64,000 bases of DNA from CAVVTR01 sp963751245 (GCA_963751245.1 CAVVTR010000008.1:248001-312000); one strand, 5' to 3'. Positions 1 to 9,980 are shown, counted from the first letter of the stretch. Made by a program: numbers and translations. The notes: generated from the sequence alone by a model not told the origin.

Positions 1-842
<842 letters not shown>

Positions 843-853
843 GAGGACACCGC

Positions 854-2443
854 ATGCCCAAGCTCACCATCGACGGCCGGGAGGTCGAGGTGCCCCAGGG
901 CACCAACCTCATCGAGGCCGCCCGCCTCGCCGGGGTCGACATCCCCTACTTCTGCTACCACCCCTACCTCTCCGTGGTAGGCCAGTGCCGCATCTGCATG
1001 GTGGAGATCGAGGGCCAGCCCCGCCTCTCCATCGGGTGTGCGACCCCGGCCGCCGACGGCATGGTGGTGCGCTCGGCGACCTCCGATCGCGTGCGCGAGG
1101 CCCGCTCCGCGGTGATGGAGTTCCTCCTCGCCAACCATCCGCTGGACTGCCCGGTCTGCGACCAGGCCGGTGAGTGCCTCCTCCAGGACCACTCCGTGGA
1201 CGAGGGCACCGACCACACCCACATGGTGGAGACGCGGAGGACGTTCCCCGGCTACGAGCGCCGGATCATCGGCCCCCACGTGATGCAGAACCAGAACCGC
1301 TGCATCCACTGCTCGCGGTGCATCCGGGTCACCCGCGAGATCTCCGGGACCGCCGCGCTGACCTTCAAATCGCGGGGCAACTCCACCTACATCGACACCT
1401 TCGACGGGGAGCCCTTCGACGATCCGTTCTCCGCCTGCGCCGCCGACGTCTGCCCGGTGGGCGCGCTCACCGTGCGCGAGTTCCGGTTCCGCAAGCGGGC
1501 GTGGAAGCTGCGATCCACCCCGTCGGTGTGCCCCGGCTGCTCCATCGGCTGCAACCTCTTCATCGACCACCACGAGCGCGTGGTGTACCGCTTCCGCCCC
1601 CGCGAGAACGCCGCCGTCAACGCCACCTGGCTGTGCGACCACGGCCGCTTCCTCGCCGATTCCCTCAACGGCCAGGCGGTTCTCCATCCGCGGCGCAGGA
1701 GCGGCGGCGCCGTGACCGGTGCCTCGTGGAGCGAGGTGCTGCCGGCGCTGGCCCGGGAGATCGCGGAGGCCGCGACCATCCGCGTGGTGGCCTCCCCCGC
1801 CATGACCAACGAGGCGCTGTTCCTCGTCCGCGAGCTCTTCGGCGTCCACCGCAAGGCCGACATCGTGGTGCCCGTGCTGCGCGGCGAGCCGAGGCGTATG
1901 CGCGACGGCCGCGGCGGGTGGGCCGAGTCCACCGACGCCCACCCCAACAGCCGCGGCGCCCGGGCACTCGGTCTCGCCACCGTCGACGAGGAGGGCCTCG
2001 GCCGCTTCCTCTACGGCGCGGCGGAACTCACGGTGGTGCTCGACCCCGCTTCGCACCCCTTCCTCGCCTCCGCGGAGGCCCTCCAGCTCCTGAGGGTCGG
2101 CGCGTCGGCGGTGGCGGCGCGGGCGGAACACCCCCTCGCGGGTGTGGCCGGGACCGTGCTCCCGCTGGCCTCACTGGCCAGCGAGGAGGGGACCTTCACG
2201 TCGTCGACGGGGCTCACCCAGCGCGTGGCGCCGGCGTTCGCCCCCTCCGGCGACGCCGCGCCGATGTGGCGCATCCTCACCTCGCTGGCGCGGGCGCTGG
2301 GCATCGGCGCCCTCGGCTTCGACTCCCCCGCGGAGGTGTTCGCCGCCATGGCCGCGGCCTGCCCCGCCTTCGAGAACCTGAGCTGGGACGCCCTCGCCGC
2401 CGACGGCGGCGCTGGCGCCGAGGAGCGCGAGCATGTGGGTTGA
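854..2443 (+). CDS. nuoG: NADH-quinone oxidoreductase subunit G (short form)
   Basis: Iron-sulfur subunit of the peripheral arm of complex I. ATG at 854 follows AGGAGG. Residues 34/45/48/62 are the 2Fe-2S cysteines; then come the His-Cys3 cluster (HPLDCPVCDQAGEC), a 4Fe-4S site (NRCIHCSRC with CAADVCPVGAL) and a further C-x2-C-x3-C-x27-C set (CPGCSIGC to WLCDHGRF) that matches the N7 ligand pattern. At 529 aa it is much shorter than typical NuoG (about 780-910 aa): the molybdopterin-oxidoreductase-like C-terminal domain is reduced to about 250 residues. The end overlaps nuoH by 11 bases, so translation is probably coupled. Confidence 0.95.
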   Translation: MPKLTIDGREVEVPQGTNLIEAARLAGVDIPYFCYHPYLSVVGQCRICMVEIEGQPRLSIGCATPAADGMVVRSATSDRVREARSAVMEFLLANHPLDCPVCDQAGECLLQDHSVDEGTDHTHMVETRRTFPGYERRIIGPHVMQNQNRCIHCSRCIRVTREISGTAALTFKSRGNSTYIDTFDGEPFDDPFSACAADVCPVGALTVREFRFRKRAWKLRSTPSVCPGCSIGCNLFIDHHERVVYRFRPRENAAVNATWLCDHGRFLADSLNGQAVLHPRRRSGGAVTGASWSEVLPALAREIAEAATIRVVASPAMTNEALFLVRELFGVHRKADIVVPVLRGEPRRMRDGRGGWAESTDAHPNSRGARALGLATVDEEGLGRFLYGAAELTVVLDPASHPFLASAEALQLLRVGASAVAARAEHPLAGVAGTVLPLASLASEEGTFTSSTGLTQRVAPAFAPSGDAAPMWRILTSLARALGIGALGFDSPAEVFAAMAAACPAFENLSWDALAADGGAGAEEREHVG

Positions 2444-3464
2444 ACTGACCGTCACGGTCGTCAAGCTGCTCGTCGTGGCCGTCGCCCTCCTCACCGCGGT
2501 GCCGGTGATGGTCTGGGTCGAGCGGCGCGGCGCAGCCTTCATCCAGGACCGTCTCGGCCCCAACCGCGTCGGCCCTCTGGGCCTCCTGCAGCCCATCGTC
2601 GACGCCGTCAAGCTCTTCTTCAAGGAGGACGTGACGCCGGCGCGGGCCAACAAGGGGCTCTACTATCTCGCGCCGATGATCTCCCTGGGCATCGCCCTCG
2701 TGACCTTCGTTGTCATCCCATTCAGCGCCCCCGTGGACCTGACGATCCTCGGCGCCCCGTTCCACGGCCTCCTCGTCGCCTCCCAGCTCAACGTCGGCGT
2801 GCTCTACCTGCTGGCGCTTTCGTCCATGGGGGTGTACGGCATCGTGCTGGCGGGGTGGTCCTCCAACAACAAGTACTCGCTGCTCGGGGGCCTGCGCTCC
2901 TCGGCCCAGATGATCTCCTACGAGCTCGCCATGACCATGGCGGTGCTCGGCGTTCTCATGGCCACCGGCTCGCTCCGTCTCGACCGGGTCGTTGAGTTCC
3001 AGGCGCAGCACCTGTGGAACGTGGTGCCTCAGATCCTCGGCTGCACCGTGTTCATGATCGCGGCGTTCGCCGAGACCAACCGGCTCCCCTTCGACCTCGC
3101 CGAGGCGGAGACGGAGCTCGTCGCCGGCTACCACGTGGAGTACTCGTCGATGAAGTTCGCCGCGTTCTTCATGAGCGAATACATCAACATGGTGGTGATC
3201 TCGGCCCTGGCGGTGACCCTCTTCTTCGGCGGCTGGAGCTTCCCCGGAATGGGCCGGCTCTCCGGGTGGACCCTGCTGATCCTCTCGGTGGCCGCGATGA
3301 CCGTGAAGATCGCACTGATGTGCTGGCTGTTCGTGTGGGTGCGCTGGTCGCTGCCGCGCTTCCGCTACGACCAGCTCATGCAGCTGGGCTGGAAGGGGCT
3401 GCTGCCCCTCGCAACGCTGAACATCGTCTGGGTCGGCGTCGCCATGGGCCTCGGCTGGATCTAG
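2433..3464 (+). CDS. nuoH: NADH-quinone oxidoreductase subunit H
   Basis: Membrane subunit at the junction of the two complex I arms; it forms much of the quinone chamber. 343 aa, normal length, with about eight hydrophobic segments. Family signatures are visible: VWVERRGAAFIQDRLGPNRV near the N-terminus and AFAETNRLPFDLAEAETELV followed by GYHVEYSSMKFAAFF in the middle. The start lies inside the end of nuoG. The next gene starts 11 bases after the stop and is nuoJ, not the usual nuoI. Confidence 0.97.
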   Translation: MWVELTVTVVKLLVVAVALLTAVPVMVWVERRGAAFIQDRLGPNRVGPLGLLQPIVDAVKLFFKEDVTPARANKGLYYLAPMISLGIALVTFVVIPFSAPVDLTILGAPFHGLLVASQLNVGVLYLLALSSMGVYGIVLAGWSSNNKYSLLGGLRSSAQMISYELAMTMAVLGVLMATGSLRLDRVVEFQAQHLWNVVPQILGCTVFMIAAFAETNRLPFDLAEAETELVAGYHVEYSSMKFAAFFMSEYINMVVISALAVTLFFGGWSFPGMGRLSGWTLLILSVAAMTVKIALMCWLFVWVRWSLPRFRYDQLMQLGWKGLLPLATLNIVWVGVAMGLGWI

Positions 3465-3475
3465 GAGGAGGTGAG

Positions 3476-3964
3476 ATGGAAACCGTTGTGTTCTACGCGA
3501 CGGCCGTGATCGCGCTCGCCTCGGCGCTCGTGGCCGTCTCCCACCGCAACCCGGTGGTCAACGTGCTCTCCCTGGTGGTCACCTTCTTCTGCATCGCCGT
3601 GAACTTCGCGCTCCTCGGCGCGGCCTTCCTCGCCGCGGCCCAGGTGCTGGTCTACGCCGGCGCCATCCTGGTGCTGTTCCTGTTCGTGGTGATGCTGCTC
3701 AACGCCCCGGAGCTTCCCCCCGCCAGCGAACCGCGCCCGTTCCAGCGGGGCGCCGGCCTGCTCCTCGCCGTCCTGACGGGCCTCGGCGCGCTGGCCGTCG
3801 CCGCCACCATCCACTCCGCGGCGCCGTCGCCGGCCATGCCCTCCAGCGTGCAGGACATCGGCCGCGCCCTGATCGGGCCCTACCTGTTCGCGTTCGAGCT
3901 GGTCTCGGTCCTGCTGCTGGCCGCCCTGGTGGGCGCCCTGGTGCTGGTGAAGAGGAAGCACTGA
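3476..3964 (+). CDS. nuoJ: NADH-quinone oxidoreductase subunit J
   Basis: Small membrane subunit of the complex I proton-pumping arm. ATG at 3476 was chosen because GGAGGAGGTGAG precedes it and the product then starts METVVFYATAVIALASA, as NuoJ does. 162 aa, about five transmembrane helices, with the conserved AAQVLVYAGAILVLFLFVVM segment (helix 3, which carries the pi-bulge in known structures). Follows nuoH by 11 bases and is separated from nuoK by one base. Confidence 0.94.
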   Translation: METVVFYATAVIALASALVAVSHRNPVVNVLSLVVTFFCIAVNFALLGAAFLAAAQVLVYAGAILVLFLFVVMLLNAPELPPASEPRPFQRGAGLLLAVLTGLGALAVAATIHSAAPSPAMPSSVQDIGRALIGPYLFAFELVSVLLLAALVGALVLVKRKH

Positions 3965-3965
3965 C

Positions 3966-4271
3966 ATGACGATACCGACCACGTACTTCGTCGTCCTGAG
4001 CGCCCTGCTCTTCGCCGTCGGCGCCGCCGGTGTGCTGCTGCGCCGCAGCGGCATCTCGACCCTGCTGGGCATCGAGATCATGCTCAACGCCGTCAACCTG
4101 GCCTTCGTGGCCTTCGCGCGCCAGTGGGGCAACCTGGACGGCCAGGTTTTCGTCTTCTTCGTCATGGCGGTGGCGGCGGCCGAGGTCGCCGTCGGCCTGG
4201 CGATCCTCGTGGCCATCTTCCGCCGGCAGCAGTCCATCGACGTGGACCGGCTCAACGTGATGCGCTGGTAG
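3966..4271 (+). CDS. nuoK: NADH-quinone oxidoreductase subunit K
   Basis: Smallest antiporter-like membrane subunit of complex I, 101 aa with three transmembrane helices. It carries the conserved glutamates in LLGIEIMLNAVNLAFVAF and AAAEVAVGLAILVAIFRR, which lie in the central hydrophilic axis of known complex I structures. It starts one base after the nuoJ stop, as in most nuo operons. Confidence 0.96.
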   Translation: MTIPTTYFVVLSALLFAVGAAGVLLRRSGISTLLGIEIMLNAVNLAFVAFARQWGNLDGQVFVFFVMAVAAAEVAVGLAILVAIFRRQQSIDVDRLNVMRW

Positions 4272-4280
4272 GAGGTGGCC

Positions 4281-6233
4281 ATGCTCTCACTCCTCTGGCT
4301 CGTTCCCGTTCTCCCCCTGGTTGGCACCGTCCTGCTCCTCGCCGGAGCTCTCCGCGCCAGCCACAGGACCGCCAGCATCATCGGGCTCGGCTCCACCGGC
4401 GCCTCCCTGCTCCTCTCCCTGACCATCCTGGCGGAGTACGTGAGCGCCGGCCACCACGGCGGCTTCACCCTCCACCTGTTCCGCTGGATCGCCGCGGGGA
4501 ACATCACCGTCGAGGCCGCGCTGCGGCTCGACAACCTCTCGGCCGTGATGCTGTTCTTCGTCACCTTCGTGGGCTTTCTGATTCACATCTACTCCGTGGG
4601 GTACATGCACGAGGAGGGCGACCGGGCGTACTCCCGCTACTTCGCCTACCTGAACCTGTTCATGTTCGCCATGCTCACGCTGGTCCTCGGCGCCAACCTG
4701 CTGGTGCTGTTCGTGGGCTGGGAGGGCGTGGGGCTGTGCTCGTACCTGCTCATCGGGTTCTACTTCGAGAAGGACTGGTGCGCCGCCGCGGGCAAGAAGG
4801 CGTTCATCGTCAATCGCATCGGCGACTTCGGCTTCCTCCTCGCCATCTTCCTGGTCGTGAAGGTGTTCGGCACGGTGGACTTCGCCGCCATGCAGGGCGC
4901 CATCACCGCCGACCCGGCCCGCTACGTGGCCTACGCCACCCCCATCGCGCTGCTCCTGTTCGTGGGCGCGGTGGGCAAGTCGGCGCAGCTTCCGCTGTAC
5001 GTCTGGCTGCCCGACGCCATGGCGGGCCCCACGCCGGTGTCCGCCCTCATCCACGCGGCCACCATGGTGACCGCCGGCGTGTACATGGTGGCGCGCACCA
5101 ACTTCATCTACGCCCTCGCTCCCACGGCGCTCCTCGTGGTGGCGGTGGTCGGCGGGTGCACCGCGCTGTTCGCCGCGATCATCGGAGTGGCCCAGAACGA
5201 CATCAAGAAGGTCCTGGCATACTCCACGGTGTCCCAGCTCGGCTACATGTTCCTGGGCGCCGGCGCCGGCGCGTTCGCTGCGGGCATCTTCCACGTCTTC
5301 ACCCACGCCTTCTTCAAGGCCTGCCTGTTCCTCGGCTCGGGCTCGGTGATCCACGCCATGGGCGGCGAGCAGGACATGCGGAGGATGGGCGGGCTGAAGA
5401 AGCAGATGCCTGTCACCTACTGGACGTTCCTCGCCGCCACCCTGGCGCTGTCCGGCATCCCGGTGTTCGCGGGGTTCTTCTCCAAGGACGAGATCCTCGG
5501 GCGCGTGTTCGCCGCCGGAAAGGGCGACCTGGGCGGCTTCGGAAGCGTCTACATGGTGCTCTGGGCCCTCGGCGTCGCCGCCGCCTTTCTCACCGCCTTC
5601 TACATGTTCCGCGCCGTCTACATGACGTTCCACGGTTCCTTCCGCGGCACGCACGAGCAGGAGCACCACCTCCACGAGTCCCCCGGGGTCATGACCTGGC
5701 CGCTGCGCATCCTCGGCGTCGGCTCCATCGCCGCCGGGTTCCTCGGCATCTCCAGGGTGTTCACCTTCGGCCACAGCATCAACCTGTTCGAGCACTTCCT
5801 CGAGCCCGTGGCGCCCACCCTGGGCGGCGAGCACGCGCCGTCGCTGGGGGTCGAGTGGATCCTGGTGGGCATCTCGGTGGCGGTGGCCGTGGCCGGCTTC
5901 ATGGTCGCCCGGCGCTTCTACTTCGGCGCCGGCGCCTTCGCGCGACCGCGGCGCATCGCGGAGGCCTGGCCCGCCGCCTACCGGCTGGTGGCCAACAAGT
6001 TCTACGTGGACGAGCTCTACGACCGGGTGGTGGTGCGGCCGCTGCGCGCGGTGGCCCGGTTCTCGTGGAAGGGAGTGGACACCGTCGCCATCGACGGCAC
6101 GCTCAACGCGTCCGCGTTCTTCACCGAGATCACCGGCGACCTGCTCCGGTTCGTGCAGACCGGCAACATCCGCAACTACGCTCTGATGATCCTGGCGGGC
6201 GCGCTGGCGGCAGCCGCGTGGCTGCTCTACTAG
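4281..6233 (+). CDS. nuoL: NADH-quinone oxidoreductase subunit L
   Basis: Distal antiporter-like proton-pumping subunit of complex I, 650 aa and strongly hydrophobic throughout. ATG 4281 is preferred over an in-frame GTG at 4275, because GGAGG (4271-4275) would overlap the GTG but sits 5 bases before the ATG. Seen: FVGWEGVGLCSYLLIGF, the pumping-lysine region VGAVGKSAQLPLYVWLPDAM, HAATMVTAGVYMVAR and NDIKKVLAYSTVSQLGYM. The C-terminal ~120 residues fit the lateral helix and final membrane helix typical of NuoL. Confidence 0.96.
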   Translation: MLSLLWLVPVLPLVGTVLLLAGALRASHRTASIIGLGSTGASLLLSLTILAEYVSAGHHGGFTLHLFRWIAAGNITVEAALRLDNLSAVMLFFVTFVGFLIHIYSVGYMHEEGDRAYSRYFAYLNLFMFAMLTLVLGANLLVLFVGWEGVGLCSYLLIGFYFEKDWCAAAGKKAFIVNRIGDFGFLLAIFLVVKVFGTVDFAAMQGAITADPARYVAYATPIALLLFVGAVGKSAQLPLYVWLPDAMAGPTPVSALIHAATMVTAGVYMVARTNFIYALAPTALLVVAVVGGCTALFAAIIGVAQNDIKKVLAYSTVSQLGYMFLGAGAGAFAAGIFHVFTHAFFKACLFLGSGSVIHAMGGEQDMRRMGGLKKQMPVTYWTFLAATLALSGIPVFAGFFSKDEILGRVFAAGKGDLGGFGSVYMVLWALGVAAAFLTAFYMFRAVYMTFHGSFRGTHEQEHHLHESPGVMTWPLRILGVGSIAAGFLGISRVFTFGHSINLFEHFLEPVAPTLGGEHAPSLGVEWILVGISVAVAVAGFMVARRFYFGAGAFARPRRIAEAWPAAYRLVANKFYVDELYDRVVVRPLRAVARFSWKGVDTVAIDGTLNASAFFTEITGDLLRFVQTGNIRNYALMILAGALAAAAWLLY

Positions 6234-6244
6234 GGGGTGGGACC

Positions 6245-7744
6245 GTGCTCAACCAAGATGCCCTGCTCTCCACGCTGATCTTCACTCCCGGGCTCGTCGG
6301 GCTCGCGCTGCTCCTCTTCGTACCGGGGAGCGCGGTCCGGGTCCACCGCTGGGCCTCCATGCTCGCCTCGCTGGCGACGTTCGGCCTGGCGCTGGCGGCG
6401 TGGTCCCGCTTCGACGCCGCCGTGCCCTCGTTCCAGCTCGCCGAGGTGCACCGCTGGATCCCCCAGCTCGGCATCACCTACCGCCTCGGCATGGACGGGA
6501 TCTCACTCCTGCTCGTGCTCCTCACCGCGCTGCTGCAGCCCATCGTGCTGCTCTCGTCGTGGTCCTCGATCAACGACAAGGTCAAGGGATACGTGGCCTC
6601 GATGCTGCTGCTCGAGACCGGCATCCTGGGCGCCTTCCTCGCCACCGACCTTTTCCTGTTCTACGTCTTCTGGGAGCTCATGCTCATCCCGATGTACTTC
6701 ATCATCGGGGTGTGGGGCGGCGAGCGGCGCGTCTACGCCGCCGTCAAGTTCGTGCTCTTCACGCTGGCCGGGTCGTTGCTCATGCTGGTCGGCATCCTCT
6801 ACCTGGGCTGGCTGCACCTCACCCAGCTCGGCGCCTGGTCCTTCGACTACGCCGCCATCCGTGACCTCACCATCCCCATGGGCGCCGGCTTCTGGCACAG
6901 CCCGCAGATGCTCCTGTTCGCGGCCTTCGCGCTGGCCTTCGGCATCAAGGTCCCGATCTGGCCCCTGCACACCTGGCTGCCCGACGCCCACGTGGAGGCG
7001 CCCACGGGGGGCTCCATCATCCTGGCCGGCGTCCTGCTCAAGCTCGGCACCTACGGGCTCCTGCGCTTCAACCGCGTCCTCTTCCCGGAGGCCTGGCAGC
7101 GCGCCACCCCCCTCTTCCTCGTCCTCGCCGTCATCGCCATCATCTACGGCGCGCTGGTGGCATGGGCCCAGAAGGACATGAAGAAGCTCGTCGCCTACTC
7201 GTCCGTGTCCCACATGGGGCTCATCGTGCTGGGGCTGTTCGCCGGCACCATGGCCTCGACCCAGGGTGCCCTCGTCCAGATGGTCAACCACGGACTCTCC
7301 ACCGGCGCCCTCTTCCTCCTCGTCGGGGTCATCTACAACCGGCGCCACACCCGCCTCATCGAGGATTTCGGCGGGCTGGCCAAGGTCATGCCCCTGTACA
7401 CCGGGGCGTTCCTCATCGCCACGCTGGCCTCCATCGGGCTTCCGGGCCTCAACGGCTTCGTCGGTGAGTTTCTCATCCTCGCCGGCTCCTGGGCCCGCCA
7501 CCCCGTGGTGGTGGCCCTGGCCGCCACGGGCATCGTCCTCGGGGCCGTCTACATGCTGTCCCTGGTCCAGCGCGTCTTCTGGAACCCTCTGGTCCACGAC
7601 GAGAACCGCGGCCTCGCCGACCTCACCTGGCGGGAGGTCGTCTCCTTCGCGCCCCTCGCCGTCATGATGTTCTGGATCGGCGTCTACCCGTCCACCTTCC
7701 TGAGGCTGTCCGAGGCGGCGGTTCGTCACCTCATCGGAGGTTGA
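6245..7744 (+). CDS. nuoM: NADH-quinone oxidoreductase subunit M
   Basis: Second antiporter-like proton pump of complex I; 499 aa, about 14 membrane helices. The start is GTG 6245, 11 bases after nuoL and behind a GGGGGTGGG ribosome site; no in-frame ATG lies closer to that site. Conserved regions: FYVFWELMLIPMYFIIGVWG (key glutamate), FGIKVPIWPLHTWLPDAHVE (pumping lysine), KDMKKLVAYSSVSHMGLIVL and GLPGLNGFVGEFLIL. The stop overlaps the leader of nuoN. Confidence 0.96.
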   Translation: MLNQDALLSTLIFTPGLVGLALLLFVPGSAVRVHRWASMLASLATFGLALAAWSRFDAAVPSFQLAEVHRWIPQLGITYRLGMDGISLLLVLLTALLQPIVLLSSWSSINDKVKGYVASMLLLETGILGAFLATDLFLFYVFWELMLIPMYFIIGVWGGERRVYAAVKFVLFTLAGSLLMLVGILYLGWLHLTQLGAWSFDYAAIRDLTIPMGAGFWHSPQMLLFAAFALAFGIKVPIWPLHTWLPDAHVEAPTGGSIILAGVLLKLGTYGLLRFNRVLFPEAWQRATPLFLVLAVIAIIYGALVAWAQKDMKKLVAYSSVSHMGLIVLGLFAGTMASTQGALVQMVNHGLSTGALFLLVGVIYNRRHTRLIEDFGGLAKVMPLYTGAFLIATLASIGLPGLNGFVGEFLILAGSWARHPVVVALAATGIVLGAVYMLSLVQRVFWNPLVHDENRGLADLTWREVVSFAPLAVMMFWIGVYPSTFLRLSEAAVRHLIGG

Positions 7745-7746
7745 TC

Positions 7747-9192
7747 GTGAATCTCACCGATCTCGCCACCGTTCTTCCCGAGCTGCTCCTCGTCCTCGTC
7801 GGGGGGCTCCTCGTCCTCGCCGACGCCTTCACCCCCGCCCTGCGTCCCCGCTTCGGCGTGCTGGCAGCGCTGGGCGCCGCCGCGGCGCTGGCCCTGCGCT
7901 GGATCGAACCGCTGGCGGGGCCGGTGTGGTCGTCGGCCCTCGTGGTCGACTCCCTGGGGCGCTTCGTTGACTCCTACCTGCTGGTGGCGCTGCTCCTGGT
8001 GGTGTTCATGGCGGACCCGTACCTGGCCCGCACCAAGGCGCGCTATGGAGAGTTCTACGGCCTCATGCTGTGGGCCACCGTCGGGGCCATGGTGATGGCC
8101 AAGGCCGACCACCTCCTCCTCGTGTTCGTGGGTCTCGAGCTGCTCTCCATGTCGCTGTACGTCCTCAACGCCTTCCACAAGGACAGCGGCGTGTCCCTGG
8201 AGGCCGGCTGGAAGTACCTCGTCGCGGGCGGCTTCTCGGCCTCTCTCCTGCTCTTCGGCATCGCCCTGCTGTACGGCGCCAGCGGCACCCTCTCCCTCGC
8301 CGGGCTCCTCGCCTTCGCGACCGAGCAGGGCGCGGTCGCCTCCCCCCTCGTGCTGGCCGGTCTGGCCCTCGTCTTCGCCGGCCTCGCTTTCAAGCTGGCG
8401 TTGGTACCGTTCCACGCCTGGGCGCCGGACGTGTACCAGGGCTCGCCGACGCCGGTGACGGCGTTCCTCTCCGTCGCCCCCAAGGGCGCGGCCCTCGTGG
8501 TCCTGGCCCGGGTCGCCCTGGCCCTGGCGCCGGCCACGGTCACCGGCGGGCGCTGGGTCGCGCTGCTGGCCACCGTCGCCGTCGCCTCGATGACCCTGGG
8601 CAACCTGGTTGCCATTGCCCAGCGCGACATCAAGCGGATGCTCGCCTACTCGGGCATCGCGCACATGGGCTACGCCATGGTCGGGATCGTGGCCCTCGGG
8701 GCCGAGGGCATCTCCGGCATGCTGGTCTACATGGCCGCGTACACGCTCATGAACATCGCCGCCTTCGCCGTGGTCTCGGCGTTCTCCGAGAACGAGGAGG
8801 AGCCCCACCTGATCACCGACCTGGCCGGTGCGGGCTGGAAACGCCCGTTCCTGTCCTTCGTGCTCACGGTGGCGATGTTCTCCCTGGCCGGGATTCCTCC
8901 GTCGGTGGGTTTCGTTGGCAAGTTCATGGTGTTCCGGGCAGCCGTCAACGACCACATGGTCTGGCTCGCCGTGGTGGGCGTCCTGAACAGCCTCGTCTCA
9001 GTTTTCTACTATCTCCGTGTGGTATTCTACCTGTACATGAAGCCGCTGCCCAAGCGTGTTCCCCACTTCACAGAACCCTGGCCGGTGCGCCTCGTGGCCG
9101 GCGCGGCGGCGGTGGGGGTGGTCGGCCTCGGCCTCCTCCCCGCGTGGGTGGTGGACGCGGCTCAGACGGCGGCTCGTACACTGCTGAGGTGA
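7747..9192 (+). CDS. nuoN: NADH-quinone oxidoreductase subunit N
   Basis: Third antiporter-like subunit of complex I; 481 aa. GTG 7747 is chosen over TTG 7741 because GGAGG at 7736-7740 sits 6 bases before it. Conserved regions: LLLVFVGLELLSMSLYVLNA, AFKLALVPFHAWAPDVYQGS (lysine of the proton path), QRDIKRMLAYSGIAHMGYAM and GIPPSVGFVGKFMVFRA. It closes the nuo gene set and is followed after 3 bases by rex. Confidence 0.95.
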   Translation: MNLTDLATVLPELLLVLVGGLLVLADAFTPALRPRFGVLAALGAAAALALRWIEPLAGPVWSSALVVDSLGRFVDSYLLVALLLVVFMADPYLARTKARYGEFYGLMLWATVGAMVMAKADHLLLVFVGLELLSMSLYVLNAFHKDSGVSLEAGWKYLVAGGFSASLLLFGIALLYGASGTLSLAGLLAFATEQGAVASPLVLAGLALVFAGLAFKLALVPFHAWAPDVYQGSPTPVTAFLSVAPKGAALVVLARVALALAPATVTGGRWVALLATVAVASMTLGNLVAIAQRDIKRMLAYSGIAHMGYAMVGIVALGAEGISGMLVYMAAYTLMNIAAFAVVSAFSENEEEPHLITDLAGAGWKRPFLSFVLTVAMFSLAGIPPSVGFVGKFMVFRAAVNDHMVWLAVVGVLNSLVSVFYYLRVVFYLYMKPLPKRVPHFTEPWPVRLVAGAAAVGVVGLGLLPAWVVDAAQTAARTLLR

Positions 9193-9195
9193 GAG

Positions 9196-9861
9196 ATGGC
9201 GTTCAAGCGGTACATCCCGGTGGAAAGCATCTCGGAGCTCACCATCAACCGGCTCTCGGTCTACCTCCGCTGTCTCCAGCAGCTGGAGGAAGAGGGCGAA
9301 ATGACGGTCTCCTCGCAGGAGCTGGCGGACCGGTTCCATCTCAACTCCGCCCAGATCCGGAAGGACCTCGCCTACTTCGGGGAGTTCGGGATCCGCGGCG
9401 TGGGCTACAACGTCGCGCAGCTCCGGGAGCACCTCGTCAACATCCTGGGGCTCAACGACGAGCGCCGCGTCCTCGTAGTCGGCGCCGGCAACCTGGGCAT
9501 CGCCCTCTCCCACTACTCCGGGTTCAACACGGGCGGCTTCCGCATCGTCGCCATCCTGGACTCGGACGACCAGAAGGTGGGTAAGAAAGTCCCCGGCGGG
9601 CTCGTCGTCGAGCCCGTGGCCGAGCTGGCCAGGATCGTGAACGAGCGGAAGGTGCACATCGCCATCATCACGGTGCCCGCCGCGGCGGCGCAGCACGTCT
9701 TCGACGACCTCGTCGGGGCCGGCGTCCAGGCCGTCCTCAACTTCGCGCCGGCGCAGCTCAAGGAACACGCCGACGTGAAGCTGAAGCACGTCGACCTGAA
9801 GATCAACCTCGAGCTGCTGTCGTTCTTCCTGACCCACGCCGCCCGCATGGCGTCGATCTAG
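9196..9861 (+). CDS. rex: Redox-sensing transcriptional repressor Rex
   Basis: NADH/NAD+-responsive repressor; in the family NADH binding releases it from DNA. 221 aa. Residues 1-80 form the winged helix (SAQIRKDLAYFGEFGIRGVG is the family signature), then a Rossmann fold with GAGNLG at residues 96-101, and a C-terminal swapped helix (LELLSFFLTHAARM). It starts 3 bases after nuoN behind GAGGTGAGAG, so it is very likely co-transcribed with complex I, whose NADH oxidation sets the signal Rex reads. No convincing Rex operator is visible in the window; the nuo promoter lies upstream of it. Confidence 0.95.
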   Translation: MAFKRYIPVESISELTINRLSVYLRCLQQLEEEGEMTVSSQELADRFHLNSAQIRKDLAYFGEFGIRGVGYNVAQLREHLVNILGLNDERRVLVVGAGNLGIALSHYSGFNTGGFRIVAILDSDDQKVGKKVPGGLVVEPVAELARIVNERKVHIAIITVPAAAAQHVFDDLVGAGVQAVLNFAPAQLKEHADVKLKHVDLKINLELLSFFLTHAARMASI

Positions 9862-9980
9862 CGACGAGGCCTGCGGCGGTCTCCGCGGCTCTCACCCCCA
9901 GCCCGGCCCGCCGCGCGGCGGCTGCTCCTGGAGGATGTCCCAGGCCCGGCCCGGCGGGCGGGCGTGGGGCAGCCAAGCTG
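9862..9980. other. Intergenic region between convergent rex and lipoprotein gene; weak GC-rich inverted repeat
   Basis: 119 bases where two operons meet tail to tail. GCCCGGCCCGCC (9901-9912) is nearly an inverted copy of GGCGGGCGGGC (9953-9963), but the loop is about 40 bases and there is no T-run, so a terminator role is only a possibility. No coding region or RNA gene is seen. Confidence 0.3.

Noticed and set aside
4287..5834. A 515-codon frame on the minus strand opposite nuoL
   Set aside because: Shadow frame (repeated HG, EG and QE runs) opposite an unambiguous nuoL.
9040..9080. A possible Rex operator (CACTTCACAGAACC)
   Set aside because: Only a half-site-like match inside nuoN coding sequence with no palindromic partner.
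9901..9963. Intrinsic terminator between rex and the lipoprotein gene
   Set aside because: The inverted repeat is imperfect, the loop is about 40 bases and no T-run exists on either strand; listed only as a weak feature.
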